Below, piece by piece: positions 25,366-33,796 of a stretch of DNA of 64,000 bases. The DNA is from Robinsoniella peoriensis (GTDB lineage Bacteria; Bacillota; Clostridia; Lachnospirales; Lachnospiraceae). The DNA lies in the NCBI RefSeq assembly GCF_000797495.1, contig NZ_JTGN01000002.1:1-64000 (forward strand), given 5' to 3'. Made by a program: the position numbers and the translations under genes. The notes below the pieces were generated by a model. It saw only the letters and a program-made list of their open reading frames with translations. It was not told where the DNA came from and ran no database searches. Position 1 is the stretch's first letter, and each line of letters opens with the position of its first letter.

Positions 25366-26547
25366 CTATTGTACAGTTACTTTTTCTTTATCCTCTGATG
25401 TAATCAGCTTTAAAACTGCTGCAGATGCAATGCAGACTGCCAGCATAATTAACGTAAATTTAAATGAGAATCCGATTCCCAGTCTGGATATAACCATTCC
25501 TGTAATCAACGGTGTCAGAAAATCAGCGATGCCGCTTGCGGTTGCCACCAAAGAGCTTGCTACGCTTACCCGTTTGGAATTAATGCGCGTTGCTATGGCT
25601 ACGATGACACTGAAAAGGACGCCCAGGAACAAGCCCGTTATAAATAATCCGATAAAATAAAACTGTGTAGTATTTACGATCATGGAGACTGCAATTGTTG
25701 CAAATGCTCCGATACAGTTTATTAACAGGACGGTCTGGCTTTTGATGTATTTCAGTACCCATACAAATACAAACCCTCCGATGACACATCCCACATTATA
25801 CACAGTGAGCATAAATGCCCCGGAAGCTTCTGAGCTTCCCATACTCTGTGCAAAGCTGGATATATACAGTCCCAGAGTACTGGAAACTGCACTAAATGCA
25901 GCAACTACGGTAAAGATACCGGCATATGCAGTCCAGGTCTTTTTTACATAGAGAGGTTCGATGTGTTCTTCTGCACCTTCCCCCTGCACAGTTTCTTCAA
26001 TTTTGGCAAAGGGAATGCATGCCAGCATAATGACAGCTACTCCTGTCAGTACAAAATAGCACCAGTAGAAGGGCAGTTTCCCTGTCAAAAGCACTCCGAT
26101 TAAAAATGGTGTCACAAAGGTTCCAAGGCCAAACAGCCCTTGTCCTCCGCTCAGGGAGCTTGCATAATTTTTCTTAAATACAACACTTAATAATACGGGG
26201 CATACTGCGTCCTGGGTTCCCATGCCGACTCCGCCCAGGAATGCAAATACCATACCTGCATAAAAATTAACGATTAACGGGATTCCCAGCAGGAAGCTCG
26301 CTGTCAGGATAATGCCTGCGGCCAGTACCTTTACCGGTCCCAGCTTCTCTGTCATTCTACCTGTAATATATACAGTTAAAACTCTTCCCAGTGCATAAGC
26401 CGACCCCAGCAAAACGACCTTTTCTAATGTCATCCCATACATTTCAACCAGCTGGGGAAGACTGCTGCCCACCAGTACACAAGTTGCGCCTGTGAGAAAA
26501 TACATGGCAAATGCCAAAAAACCAATCACCTTATATCTCGTTTTCAT
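25366..26547 (-). CDS. MFS permease, function unassigned
   Basis: 393 aa behind ATAGGAG, with about 12 hydrophobic segments. The loop 2-3 motif is seen as GRMTEKLGPVK, and GGVGMGTQDAVCPVLLS lies in the fourth or fifth segment. It resembles sugar or nucleoside-type MFS carriers in general, without a clear subfamily. First gene of the minus-strand group MFS, nucleoside hydrolase, ECF S, T, A, A; may export the base or ribose, or import a second nucleoside. Confidence 0.8.
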   Translation of the reverse strand: MKTRYKVIGFLAFAMYFLTGATCVLVGSSLPQLVEMYGMTLEKVVLLGSAYALGRVLTVYITGRMTEKLGPVKVLAAGIILTASFLLGIPLIVNFYAGMVFAFLGGVGMGTQDAVCPVLLSVVFKKNYASSLSGGQGLFGLGTFVTPFLIGVLLTGKLPFYWCYFVLTGVAVIMLACIPFAKIEETVQGEGAEEHIEPLYVKKTWTAYAGIFTVVAAFSAVSSTLGLYISSFAQSMGSSEASGAFMLTVYNVGCVIGGFVFVWVLKYIKSQTVLLINCIGAFATIAVSMIVNTTQFYFIGLFITGLFLGVLFSVIVAIATRINSKRVSVASSLVATASGIADFLTPLITGMVISRLGIGFSFKFTLIMLAVCIASAAVLKLITSEDKEKVTVQ

Positions 26548-26596
26548 CTCGCTGCTCCTATTCTTTTTTTATTTTAGTTAAAGATATCCGGATATA

Positions 26597-26617
26597 TTTT
26601 GTGGAATTACCACAAAA
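26597..26617. promoter_or_regulatory. Palindromic operator in the crp-like/MFS divergent gap
   Basis: A perfect inverted repeat TTTTGTGG-AATTA-CCACAAAA. A further half-site TTTACCACAG overlaps the promoter spacer at 26640-26649. The spacing is close to that of Crp/Fnr-family sites, and the gap separates a Crp/Fnr-type gene from the transport operon, so it is probably the binding site of that regulator. Confidence 0.6.
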
Positions 26618-26628
26618 CTTTTTCTAAC

Positions 26629-26657
26629 TTGACATTAATTTACCACAGCTTTACAAT
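26629..26657 (+). promoter_or_regulatory. Promoter of the Crp/Fnr-type gene
   Basis: TTGACA, 17 bases, TACAAT. A CCACA half-site falls in the spacer, so autoregulation is likely. Confidence 0.75.
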
Positions 26658-26714
26658 AATAAAAATGACAAGTGTCAGTTTTTTTGAGATTTTGACGAAA
26701 GGAGTAATAAAAAC

Positions 26715-27410
26715 ATGATTTATAATTCAGAACGGATACTGGAAATTATTCTGGAAAAAAAATATAACCAACAGAACCCGCTTATCTCGCTGTCTGGAAT
26801 GGCATCCAAAGAAGATCTCCTGATTTTTGAAAAAAATGAAGCTATACTGAGCCAGAAAGATCCCCTGGATTACTTTTATTTCCTGATCAGCGGCAGGGCG
26901 TCTGTCTGGAATCAGATCTCATGGAATGAAAATAACGTCATAGAATATCTGAGGCCCCTTGATATTCTGGGACTTGTAGAGTATCTGAATAATATCAACT
27001 ATTATACTGCTTATGTGCTGGCTGAGTGCAAATGTATTGTTTACCGTATTCCGGTAGAGCGGTTTATCCGTATTATCCAGAATAACAGCAGGCTGTGCTT
27101 TCAGACTCTGACTGTGATGGGAAATATTACGGCTGCCAATATGGCGTGTGCTGAAAAAGGAAATTTATTTAACTCAAAGGATATTCTGGGACATTACCTC
27201 TATTTACAGGCGTGCCACCAGATTCCATATACATGTACCCTTACAAGAGCGGTGCTGGCTGAAAGGCTTCATATGAACCTGAGAACGTTGTATCGGATGG
27301 TTGCTTCCTTAGAGGAAAATAACTATCTATGTATTAGAAAAGGTAAAATCAGGATTGAAAAAGAACATTTTCAGCTGCTGTCGGAGCGGTATGGGGATAT
27401 TATTATATAA
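26715..27410 (+). CDS. Crp/Fnr-family regulator
   Basis: 231 aa behind GAAAGGAG. The cyclic-nucleotide-binding type beta-roll lies at about 25-115 (EAILSQKDPLDYFYFLISGR-ASVW, LRPLDILGLVEYL, CKCIVYRIP) and the winged helix at 165-230 (LAERLHMNLRTLYRMVASLE-ENNYLCIRKGKIRI). No Cys cluster for an iron-sulfur centre is seen, and the phosphate-binding Arg of true Crp is not evident, so the effector is unknown. Divergent from the MFS, nucleoside hydrolase and ECF genes, with a palindrome between them; likely their regulator. Confidence 0.85.
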   Translation: MIYNSERILEIILEKKYNQQNPLISLSGMASKEDLLIFEKNEAILSQKDPLDYFYFLISGRASVWNQISWNENNVIEYLRPLDILGLVEYLNNINYYTAYVLAECKCIVYRIPVERFIRIIQNNSRLCFQTLTVMGNITAANMACAEKGNLFNSKDILGHYLYLQACHQIPYTCTLTRAVLAERLHMNLRTLYRMVASLEENNYLCIRKGKIRIEKEHFQLLSERYGDIII

Positions 27411-27485
27411 AATTGGGGGTTGTATTCCATCTACTGCCGGCACAGCCAGTGAGGGTATGGAGATACTATCATATAAAATTGGGGG
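27388..27485 (+). repeat. 32-base direct repeat at the 3' end of the crp-like gene
   Basis: 27388-27419 covers the last codons and stop of the gene; 27454-27485 repeats it with 3 mismatches in 32. The second copy still reads as the gene's last residues (YGDTII then stop). The sequence before it (ATTCCATCTACTGCCGG) also resembles the coding part ATTTTCAGCTGCTGTCGG. It looks like a decayed partial tandem duplication. Confidence 0.7.
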
Positions 27486-27551
27486 AGGGGGTTGGAAAAT
27501 AAGCTGGGTCTGGCTGTTACCAGAAGCTTTGAAGGTCAGGAGCATATTTGG

Positions 27552-27598
27552 AAAGAGCAGGAGGCGGCAATAACAGAAGATTGCCCGCTGCTCTTTTT
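27552..27598 (+). terminator. Terminator after the crp-like gene
   Basis: AAAGAGCAG...GCAAT pairs with ATTGC...CTGCTCTTT around a short loop, with a T-run. It lies between convergent genes. Confidence 0.7.
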
Positions 27599-27677
27599 AG
27601 GATGCAATGCTGTGATATAAAGCTGGTTTTCCAGCATGATGGGAGTCTCCGATATGGGAGCCAGTTTTAAGATACGC

Positions 27678-28325
27678 TCAGAACATATGTATATTCGAAT
27701 AATCCAGTTGATCAAACAAAGTTCTGGTGGTCAAAATATTCTTTTCTATAATCAGCGGATCCAGCCCGGCTATCCGTACGGATATGGTAGAGATCAGCTC
27801 AACAATGCGCTCAAACCGGTCATCGGTTTCCTTAAATTCTGCCAGTTGGTCCAGCAGTACTTTGTGCGCGCCGTATTCTGCAATAGCACAGAGATAATAA
27901 TCTTCCGGATTCATGACGGTATTTAAATGATGTAAGGCAGAAACCTGCAGGCTTCGTATACTGTCATGCAATTCTTTGGGAGCCAGATTCAGCCTGCTGA
28001 CTTCATAGTAGAAAGCTTTTGCTTTTGCATCTTTAAAAATCTGAGTGAGTGCAATCTTCATTTGGAGAATATGAAATTGCAGCTCATTTTCAATGTGAGT
28101 CGGTATCAGAGCGTTTAGTAACCGGTCAATGGATGAAAAATATTCCAGATACAGCCTGGCTGCAAAGTCCGGTTTTTTATAATAATAATTTACAAGTCCA
28201 TGAGGAACATCTGCTGCATCCACGATCATACTGATGGTGGTATTTTTATATCCGTTTTTATACATCAGTTCCTTTCCAATCTGGAAAATATGCTCCTGTG
28301 TTTGTATTCCTTTTGTATATTGCAT
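27678..28325 (-). CDS. TetR-family regulator
   Basis: 215 aa. N-terminal helix-turn-helix of TetR type (EHIFQIGKELMYKNGYKNTT, ISMIVDAADVPHGLVNYYYK), then an all-helical ligand domain with no close relative I can name. No strong ribosome site is seen; GCAGGTGATTC precedes the ATG. Divergent from the GPH symporter and methyltransferase genes, which it probably represses through the repeats in the gap. Confidence 0.85.
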   Translation of the reverse strand: MQYTKGIQTQEHIFQIGKELMYKNGYKNTTISMIVDAADVPHGLVNYYYKKPDFAARLYLEYFSSIDRLLNALIPTHIENELQFHILQMKIALTQIFKDAKAKAFYYEVSRLNLAPKELHDSIRSLQVSALHHLNTVMNPEDYYLCAIAEYGAHKVLLDQLAEFKETDDRFERIVELISTISVRIAGLDPLIIEKNILTTRTLFDQLDYSNIHMF

Positions 28326-28368
28326 AGAATCACCTGCCGCTTTTTTATCAGTTTATCATAAAAAACAC

Positions 28369-28429
28369 TTGTAAGAATAGATAAAAATTTACAAAAATTT
28401 TTAAATACATTGTAAGATATAGACAAAAA
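28369..28429. promoter_or_regulatory. Direct repeats in the TetR/GPH divergent gap
   Basis: TTGTAAGAATAGATAAAAA at 28369-28387 and TTGTAAGATATAGACAAAAA at 28410-28429 are nearly the same and start 41 bases apart, about four helical turns. The second overlaps the -35 box of the GPH promoter. Candidate binding sites of the TetR protein. Confidence 0.5.
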
Positions 28430-28448
28430 ATGGAATGGATGTTATAAT
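28420..28448 (+). promoter_or_regulatory. Promoter of the GPH symporter operon
   Basis: TAGACA, 17 bases, TATAAT, with repeat sequence overlapping the -35 box. Confidence 0.65.
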
Positions 28449-28529
28449 GAAAATTGTATAGAAGCAGAAAAATACAAAAATTAAATGCGGGTGTTTAGCG
28501 GAAACAAAAAAAGGGATGGAGGTATTGCA

Positions 28530-29912
28530 ATGAATGAGCAGGGAAAAAAGCTTGGAACGTATTTAAAAGTCTCCTATGGTCTGGCTGATTATGGTTTTAT
28601 GTTTATGGTTACAATGTCAAATACTTTTTTACTAATGTTCTATACGGATTATGCAGGTATCACTGCGGCAGCAGCAGGTACCCTGATGATGGTTGGCAGG
28701 ATTATAGACAGTATCAGTCCGCCGATTATCGGTGCGGCAATCGAAAAGAGTAATCTGCGCTGGGGCAAGTACAGATCATGGGTTCTGATAGGCGCTCCAT
28801 TGATTTTGCTGCTCAATGGGATTATGTTCACAAACAATTCTATGGATATGATTCCTAAAGCAATTACAGCGTGCATTATATATGCGGCATTTTGTATCGC
28901 TACGAATATTGCTTATACAGGCTATACCTCATTAAGCTCTTCTCTTACGGATGACCCGAAGGAACGTGTACATTTGTCCACTTTCCGTGGACAGGGTGGT
29001 GCCATTGGTAAAATCTTTGCGGGATTTTTCATTCTGCCACTTATTGTATTTTTCGGTCATGGAGAAGAAAATGTAGCTGGATTCACCTGGACAGCATTTC
29101 TGGTTGGACTGATCTGCTTCTTATGTTATATGAATCTGATCTATGCCTCAAAGGGAAAAGATATTCAGAATGAGCCGGTAAAAGTGAATGCGGGAGCCCA
29201 GGAGAAACTGAAAGTAGGGCAGATGGTAAGCCTTGTATTCCATGACCGGAATCTGCTGTTGTTGTTCTTTGCAGATATTACGAGAATTCTAAGTCTGCTG
29301 ATGACCTACGCGATGTTCCCTTATTTCTTCCAATACGTAGCAAAAAATAAGGATGCAACTTCTACATTTTTTGGTATTGTAAACATATTGGCATTAGTAG
29401 GGGCTACCAGCGTTCCGCTTATAACCAAGTTTTTATCCAAGAAAAAGGCTTATATGGTGGGCAATATGATTTTATCCGTCTGTATGCTGATTTCAATCGT
29501 TTTTAGCAGCAATATTACATTCATTATTATTATGATTTCAGTCGGTTATCTGGGATATTCCTGGCCGAATGTTGTAAATATCAATATGTATGCGGATACC
29601 GTTGATTATTGTGAGTGGAAAACCGGGAGAAATGCCCGTGGTGTATATTTTTCCCTGTTCCAGCTGTCTATTAAGATTGCAGCAGTTTTCAGTACGGCAA
29701 TCGCAGGCTTCGGTCTGTCCATCGTTGGGTATGTAGGCGGAACAGAACCAAGCACTCAGGTAGTAACGGGTATTCGGTTTATGGCAATGGGAATGCCGGC
29801 AGCATTTTTGATTATCAGTACGGTGCTGATGTTCTTCTATGGACTTACCCCGGCGAAGATGGATAAGGTAAGGGAAGAGTTAAATGCAAAAAGAGCAAAA
29901 GCTGCAAAATAG
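28530..29912 (+). CDS. GPH-family sugar:cation symporter
   Basis: 460 aa. Start chosen at the ATG behind ATGGAGG; the frame is open from 28485. About 12 membrane segments; the family opening LKVSYGLADYGFMFM, the R-x-x-D-S-x-S-P pattern in GRIIDSISPPIIGAAI, and RWGKYRSWVLIGAP are typical of the glycoside-pentoside-hexuronide branch (MelB relatives). These import glycosides with Na+ or H+. Encoded 110 bases before a UroD-fold methyltransferase and a corrinoid protein, so the imported substance may be a methylated sugar or glycoside. Confidence 0.88.
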   Translation: MNEQGKKLGTYLKVSYGLADYGFMFMVTMSNTFLLMFYTDYAGITAAAAGTLMMVGRIIDSISPPIIGAAIEKSNLRWGKYRSWVLIGAPLILLLNGIMFTNNSMDMIPKAITACIIYAAFCIATNIAYTGYTSLSSSLTDDPKERVHLSTFRGQGGAIGKIFAGFFILPLIVFFGHGEENVAGFTWTAFLVGLICFLCYMNLIYASKGKDIQNEPVKVNAGAQEKLKVGQMVSLVFHDRNLLLLFFADITRILSLLMTYAMFPYFFQYVAKNKDATSTFFGIVNILALVGATSVPLITKFLSKKKAYMVGNMILSVCMLISIVFSSNITFIIIMISVGYLGYSWPNVVNINMYADTVDYCEWKTGRNARGVYFSLFQLSIKIAAVFSTAIAGFGLSIVGYVGGTEPSTQVVTGIRFMAMGMPAAFLIISTVLMFFYGLTPAKMDKVREELNAKRAKAAK

Positions 29913-30022
29913 AGGTAGAGATGGATGGCTGGGAGATCATTTGTAAATAGCGGAGGAAAGGAGGCAGTTTGAACAGCCGTTTTTAAAATAAACTATTAAC
30001 AGGTAATGACAGGAGGTTCTAT

Positions 30023-31387
30023 ATGAATAATACGGAGGAATTAAGAGCGGAACGGAATCAGATATTTCATGATGTATTTGATAATAAAATTCCAAAAAGA
30101 GTACCAATTAAAGTAAATCTGGGCCTGGAAGTAATAGCGGGTTACGCAGGCATAGACGGAAAAGAGGCAATCTGGCATCCGGAATTATTAGAGAAGGCAG
30201 CAGACGAATTATGCCGTCTGGTTCCATCGGATGTCTGCATGTATGGCGGAACAATCCGTATGCCGATCGCTTATCAGGCATTGGATTCCAATAATTTTAA
30301 GATGAATAAGGCTGGTCTTATGCAGCACCCCAATACGGTTGGGCTTTTGCCGGAAGAGTATGATGAATTTATCAAAAACCCATATGACTGTATCATTGAA
30401 AAGGTATTGCCCAGAAATTACAACGGGCTTGATTTCATAAAGGACCCGGGGCGGTCAATGATGGCGCTCTATCAGGGTCTGGCATCAAAGGACCGGTTTA
30501 TGATGCAGAATGGTGCTATGATGGGGAAACTGATTCAAAAATACGGATTATATGGTATGAGTCCGGTATTTACTTCAATGTGTTATGCGCCTCTGGATAT
30601 ATTGACTGACAATATGAGAAGCTTGAGTGCGATGTGTATGGATATCCGAAGAAGGCCGGATAAAGTTCTGGATGCAGTGAATGCAGTATATACGCTGAAC
30701 TACAAGGCAGGTCTTCCGAAACAGATTTCCAATTACGGGCATGTATTCTTCCCGCTTCATCTGGCTACTTATATGAAGGAAAAAGATTTTGTGAAATTAT
30801 GGTGGGAGCCATTCTTACGCCAGGCAAATGATTATGCATCTCTGGGACTCCATATCAATGCATTTTGTGAGCATGACTGGATGCGTTATCTGGATTATCT
30901 GTATGAACTGCCTACGGATACTTATCTCTCCTTTGAAATGGGAGATGCAAAGCTTGTGAAAGAAAAGATTGGCAATAAACATATCATTTCCGGTCTGTTC
31001 CCGTTATCGCTGCTTCGGACGGGTACCAAACAGGAATGTATTGACTATGTAAAAGAATTCCTGGATATCATGATGCCGGGCGGCAAATTCATTTTTGGAT
31101 TTGATAAGGGAGCACTTACCTTTAATGATATCAATCTGGAAAATCTGATTGCAGTTTGTGAAACGGTAAGGGAATACGGAGTATATCAGAATCCAGGCGG
31201 TCAGGCTGGTCTCCAGTTTAATAAGGAAGACTATGTACATTCTGAGCTTGCTCCGTTTGAGAGTAAATATTACCGCAGCTGGGAGAAGTATCTGGAGATG
31301 AATCCATATACGCCAGAGAGTGCTAAGGATATTGTGATGGATCTGGAGGATGAGATACTGCGTTATGTCTATCTGTTATGCGAGTAA
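30023..31387 (+). CDS. Uroporphyrinogen decarboxylase-fold methyltransferase
   Basis: 454 aa behind ACAGGAGG. The overall pattern matches the UroD-fold family that includes corrinoid methyltransferases (MtaA, MtbA and O-demethylase components), longer than true HemE by about 100 residues. The likely zinc region is LHINAFCEHDW with His, Cys, Glu and His. The second zinc Cys found in MtaA-type enzymes is not visible: the matching strand reads FIFGFDKGAL. With a corrinoid protein encoded 117 bases downstream, it most likely moves a methyl group between substrate and corrinoid. Haem synthesis is unlikely, as no hem genes are near. Confidence 0.78.
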   Translation: MNNTEELRAERNQIFHDVFDNKIPKRVPIKVNLGLEVIAGYAGIDGKEAIWHPELLEKAADELCRLVPSDVCMYGGTIRMPIAYQALDSNNFKMNKAGLMQHPNTVGLLPEEYDEFIKNPYDCIIEKVLPRNYNGLDFIKDPGRSMMALYQGLASKDRFMMQNGAMMGKLIQKYGLYGMSPVFTSMCYAPLDILTDNMRSLSAMCMDIRRRPDKVLDAVNAVYTLNYKAGLPKQISNYGHVFFPLHLATYMKEKDFVKLWWEPFLRQANDYASLGLHINAFCEHDWMRYLDYLYELPTDTYLSFEMGDAKLVKEKIGNKHIISGLFPLSLLRTGTKQECIDYVKEFLDIMMPGGKFIFGFDKGALTFNDINLENLIAVCETVREYGVYQNPGGQAGLQFNKEDYVHSELAPFESKYYRSWEKYLEMNPYTPESAKDIVMDLEDEILRYVYLLCE

Positions 31388-31504
31388 ATCAGAAGACAAC
31401 AGTAAATGGATTGAGAAAGTAGAATATACCATATAACAAAATGAATCGTATTGAGAAGATATAGTAAAACTGCGGAAAAACAAAGCGGGAACAGGAGGTA
31501 TGTT

Positions 31505-32143
31505 ATGTTTGATTATGATAGTTTAAAAAATGCAATGGCTGATTTAGAGGAGGATCTTGTACTGGAAATATTAGAACAGGTCATGGCAGATGGCGGTGAA
31601 GAAGCCCCGGAAGCAATGAAGGCTTGCCAGGAAGGAATGAATGTGGTTGGAGAGCGGTTCGAATCCAATGAGTATTTTGTATCCGACCTTATCTTTTCCG
31701 GTGAACTGATGACAGAAGCAATGGATATTATCAAGCCTGCATTAGCAGCAGCTTCTACTGAAAAAGCCGGCAAAATGATTTTATGTACTGTGGAAGGGGA
31801 CCTGCATGATATTGGGAAAAATATTGTTAAGGCCATGCTGGAAGCCGGCGGTTTTGAGGTAGTAGATCTGGGAATTGATGTAGGGGCAGATGAAATTATC
31901 CGCAGAATGAAAGAGGATAATATCCAGATTATTGGATTGAGCGGAGTACTGACACTGGCAATTGATTCTATGAAAGCAGTTGTTGATGCATTGGAAAAAG
32001 AAGGTCTGAGGGATCAGGCAAAAGTAATTATCGGCGGGGCTCCGGTAACAGGAAAAGTATGTGACATTGTAGGGGCGGATGCCTGGGCGATAAATCCGGC
32101 AGATACAGTGAAGACATGTACGGAGTGGGCTAAGAGTGCATAA
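31505..32143 (+). CDS. Corrinoid (B12-binding) methyl-carrier protein
   Basis: 212 aa, start at ATG 31505 directly behind ACAGGAGGTATGTT. Residues 1-90 are the helical cap domain and 90-212 the cobalamin-binding Rossmann domain. The signature is complete: GDLHDIGKNI (the His is the lower cobalt ligand), LSGVLTLA, and IGGAPVTG. It carries methylcobalamin between two methyltransferases. No reductive activator (RamA type) or second methyltransferase is encoded within the window, so those must be elsewhere. Confidence 0.92.
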   Translation: MFDYDSLKNAMADLEEDLVLEILEQVMADGGEEAPEAMKACQEGMNVVGERFESNEYFVSDLIFSGELMTEAMDIIKPALAAASTEKAGKMILCTVEGDLHDIGKNIVKAMLEAGGFEVVDLGIDVGADEIIRRMKEDNIQIIGLSGVLTLAIDSMKAVVDALEKEGLRDQAKVIIGGAPVTGKVCDIVGADAWAINPADTVKTCTEWAKSA

Positions 32144-32204
32144 TTTTAAAGTTTAATAAGAATCAGATAAGATCAAATAAAAATCAGATAAGCATCAGAT
32201 AAGC

Positions 32205-32243
32205 ATCTCCCTGGTATGAAATATTACCGGGGAGATTAATTTT
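32205..32243 (+). terminator. Terminator of the GPH-methyltransferase-corrinoid operon
   Basis: ATCTCCCTGGTA/TACCGGGGAGAT stem with one mismatch, then TTAATTTT. Just before it, ATCAGATAAG-like words recur four times (32161-32204). Confidence 0.6.
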
Positions 32244-32328
32244 GCAACCTCCAAATTTTGCTCCCCCAATTCCAAGTTCTTATTGTCATAAATTCTGTGG
32301 GTAAACTGGAATTCTGCTGAAGTTAAGA

Positions 32329-32358
32329 TTGACGAATGTATGTTCGGTGAATTATAAT
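32329..32358 (+). promoter_or_regulatory. Promoter of rarA
   Basis: TTGACG, 18 bases, TATAAT, about 60 bases before the start codon. Confidence 0.65.
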
Positions 32359-32416
32359 GAATGATAACAGACATCACAGGCAGGAACGTAAAATTCATCC
32401 AAAGGAGTAAAAGATC

Positions 32417-33730
32417 ATGGAGCAAATGACACTTTTTGATGACAGAGAAAAATATAATCCTCTGGCAAGCCGTCTGCGGCCGGAAAAACTAGAAGAGTTC
32501 CAGGGCCAGCGGCATCTGCTGGGGGAAGGAAAAGTCCTGCGGAGGCTGATCGAACAGGACCAGGTATCTTCGATGATATTCTGGGGGCCTCCGGGGGTTG
32601 GGAAAACCACATTGGCACGTATTATTGCAGGACGGACAAAAGCAGATTTTATTAATTTCAGTGCTGTGACCAGTGGTATCAAGGAAATTAAAGAGGTAAT
32701 GATTAAGGCTGAGGACAGCCGGAAGATGGGAATTCGTACGGTTTTGTTCGTGGATGAGATACACCGCTTTAACAAGGCTCAGCAGGATGCTTTTCTTCCA
32801 TACGTTGAACAGGGCAGTATCACGCTGATCGGTGCAACGACAGAAAATCCGTCCTTTGAAGTTAATGCAGCGCTTCTGTCCCGATGCAAGGTATTTGTCT
32901 TAAAGGGGCTGGAAGAATCAGATCTGGTGCAGCTGCTGCATAATGCGCTGAGCAATCCCATGGGGTTTGGGAATCAGAAGGTCGCTATTGAAGAACATCA
33001 TTTGCGGGCAATCGCAGGATTTGCCGACGGAGATGCCAGAACTGCCCTCAATACTTTGGAGATGGCGATTTTAAACGGTGAGATGAGTGCGGAGCAGGTC
33101 ACTGTGACCGATCAGGTTATGGAGCAGTGTATCACGAAGAAATCACTCCTGTATGATAAGACGGGGGAGGAACACTATAATATTATTTCGGCGCTCCATA
33201 AATCCATGCGCAACAGTGATCCGGATGCAGCTATTTATTGGCTTATGAGAATGCTGGAAGGGGGCGAGAGCCCTCTGTATGTGGCGAGACGCCTGATCCG
33301 TTTTGCCAGTGAGGATATCGGCATGGCTGACAGTAATGCCCTGCAGGTGGCAGTGGCGGCATATCAGGCCTGCCATTTTAACGGAATGCCGGAGTGCGAT
33401 GTCAACCTGTCCCATGCTGTCGTTTACCTTGCAATGGCTCCGAAATCGAACAAAATATATGCTGCGTGCAATGCTGTCAAAAGAGATATCCGTGAGCTTC
33501 CTGCCGAACCGGTACCGCTGCAGATCAGAAATGGCGTTACAGAGCTGATGAAAGATCTGAATTATGGGAAAGATTATGAGTATGCTCATGATACAGAGGA
33601 GAAACTGACAAGGATGCAGTGCCTGCCGGACAGTCTGAAGGATCGTACTTATTATGAGCCCACCGGGCAGGGAATGGAAAAAGAGATAAAAGAAAGGCTG
33701 GAGGAGATTAAGGCCTGGAAAAAAATGTAG
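32417..33730 (+). CDS. rarA: Replication-associated recombination protein A (AAA+ ATPase)
   Basis: 437 aa, the usual length, behind AAAGGAG. Opening PLASRLRPEKLEEFQGQRHL, Walker A GPPGVGKTTLAR, Walker B FVDEIHRFNKAQQDAFLP, sensor ATTENPSFEVN and the C-terminal tetramer domain (SLLYDKTGEEHYNIISALHK and GMPECDVNLSHAVVYLA) are all standard for RarA/MgsA, which acts at stalled replication forks. Single gene with its own promoter. Confidence 0.95.
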   Translation: MEQMTLFDDREKYNPLASRLRPEKLEEFQGQRHLLGEGKVLRRLIEQDQVSSMIFWGPPGVGKTTLARIIAGRTKADFINFSAVTSGIKEIKEVMIKAEDSRKMGIRTVLFVDEIHRFNKAQQDAFLPYVEQGSITLIGATTENPSFEVNAALLSRCKVFVLKGLEESDLVQLLHNALSNPMGFGNQKVAIEEHHLRAIAGFADGDARTALNTLEMAILNGEMSAEQVTVTDQVMEQCITKKSLLYDKTGEEHYNIISALHKSMRNSDPDAAIYWLMRMLEGGESPLYVARRLIRFASEDIGMADSNALQVAVAAYQACHFNGMPECDVNLSHAVVYLAMAPKSNKIYAACNAVKRDIRELPAEPVPLQIRNGVTELMKDLNYGKDYEYAHDTEEKLTRMQCLPDSLKDRTYYEPTGQGMEKEIKERLEEIKAWKKM

Positions 33731-33796
33731 GGTTATGGCAGGAATGTATGTTTTAGCGCTGTTTTGCATGATTAAAGAATAGAAAGGGGATAAAAT

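Noticed and set aside
30023..31387. hemE (uroporphyrinogen decarboxylase)
   Set aside because: Too long, paired with a corrinoid protein, and no haem synthesis genes nearby.
31505..32143. Methionine synthase fragment
   Set aside because: The B12-binding part is similar, but the separate helical cap, length and UroD-fold partner fit a methyltransferase corrinoid protein.
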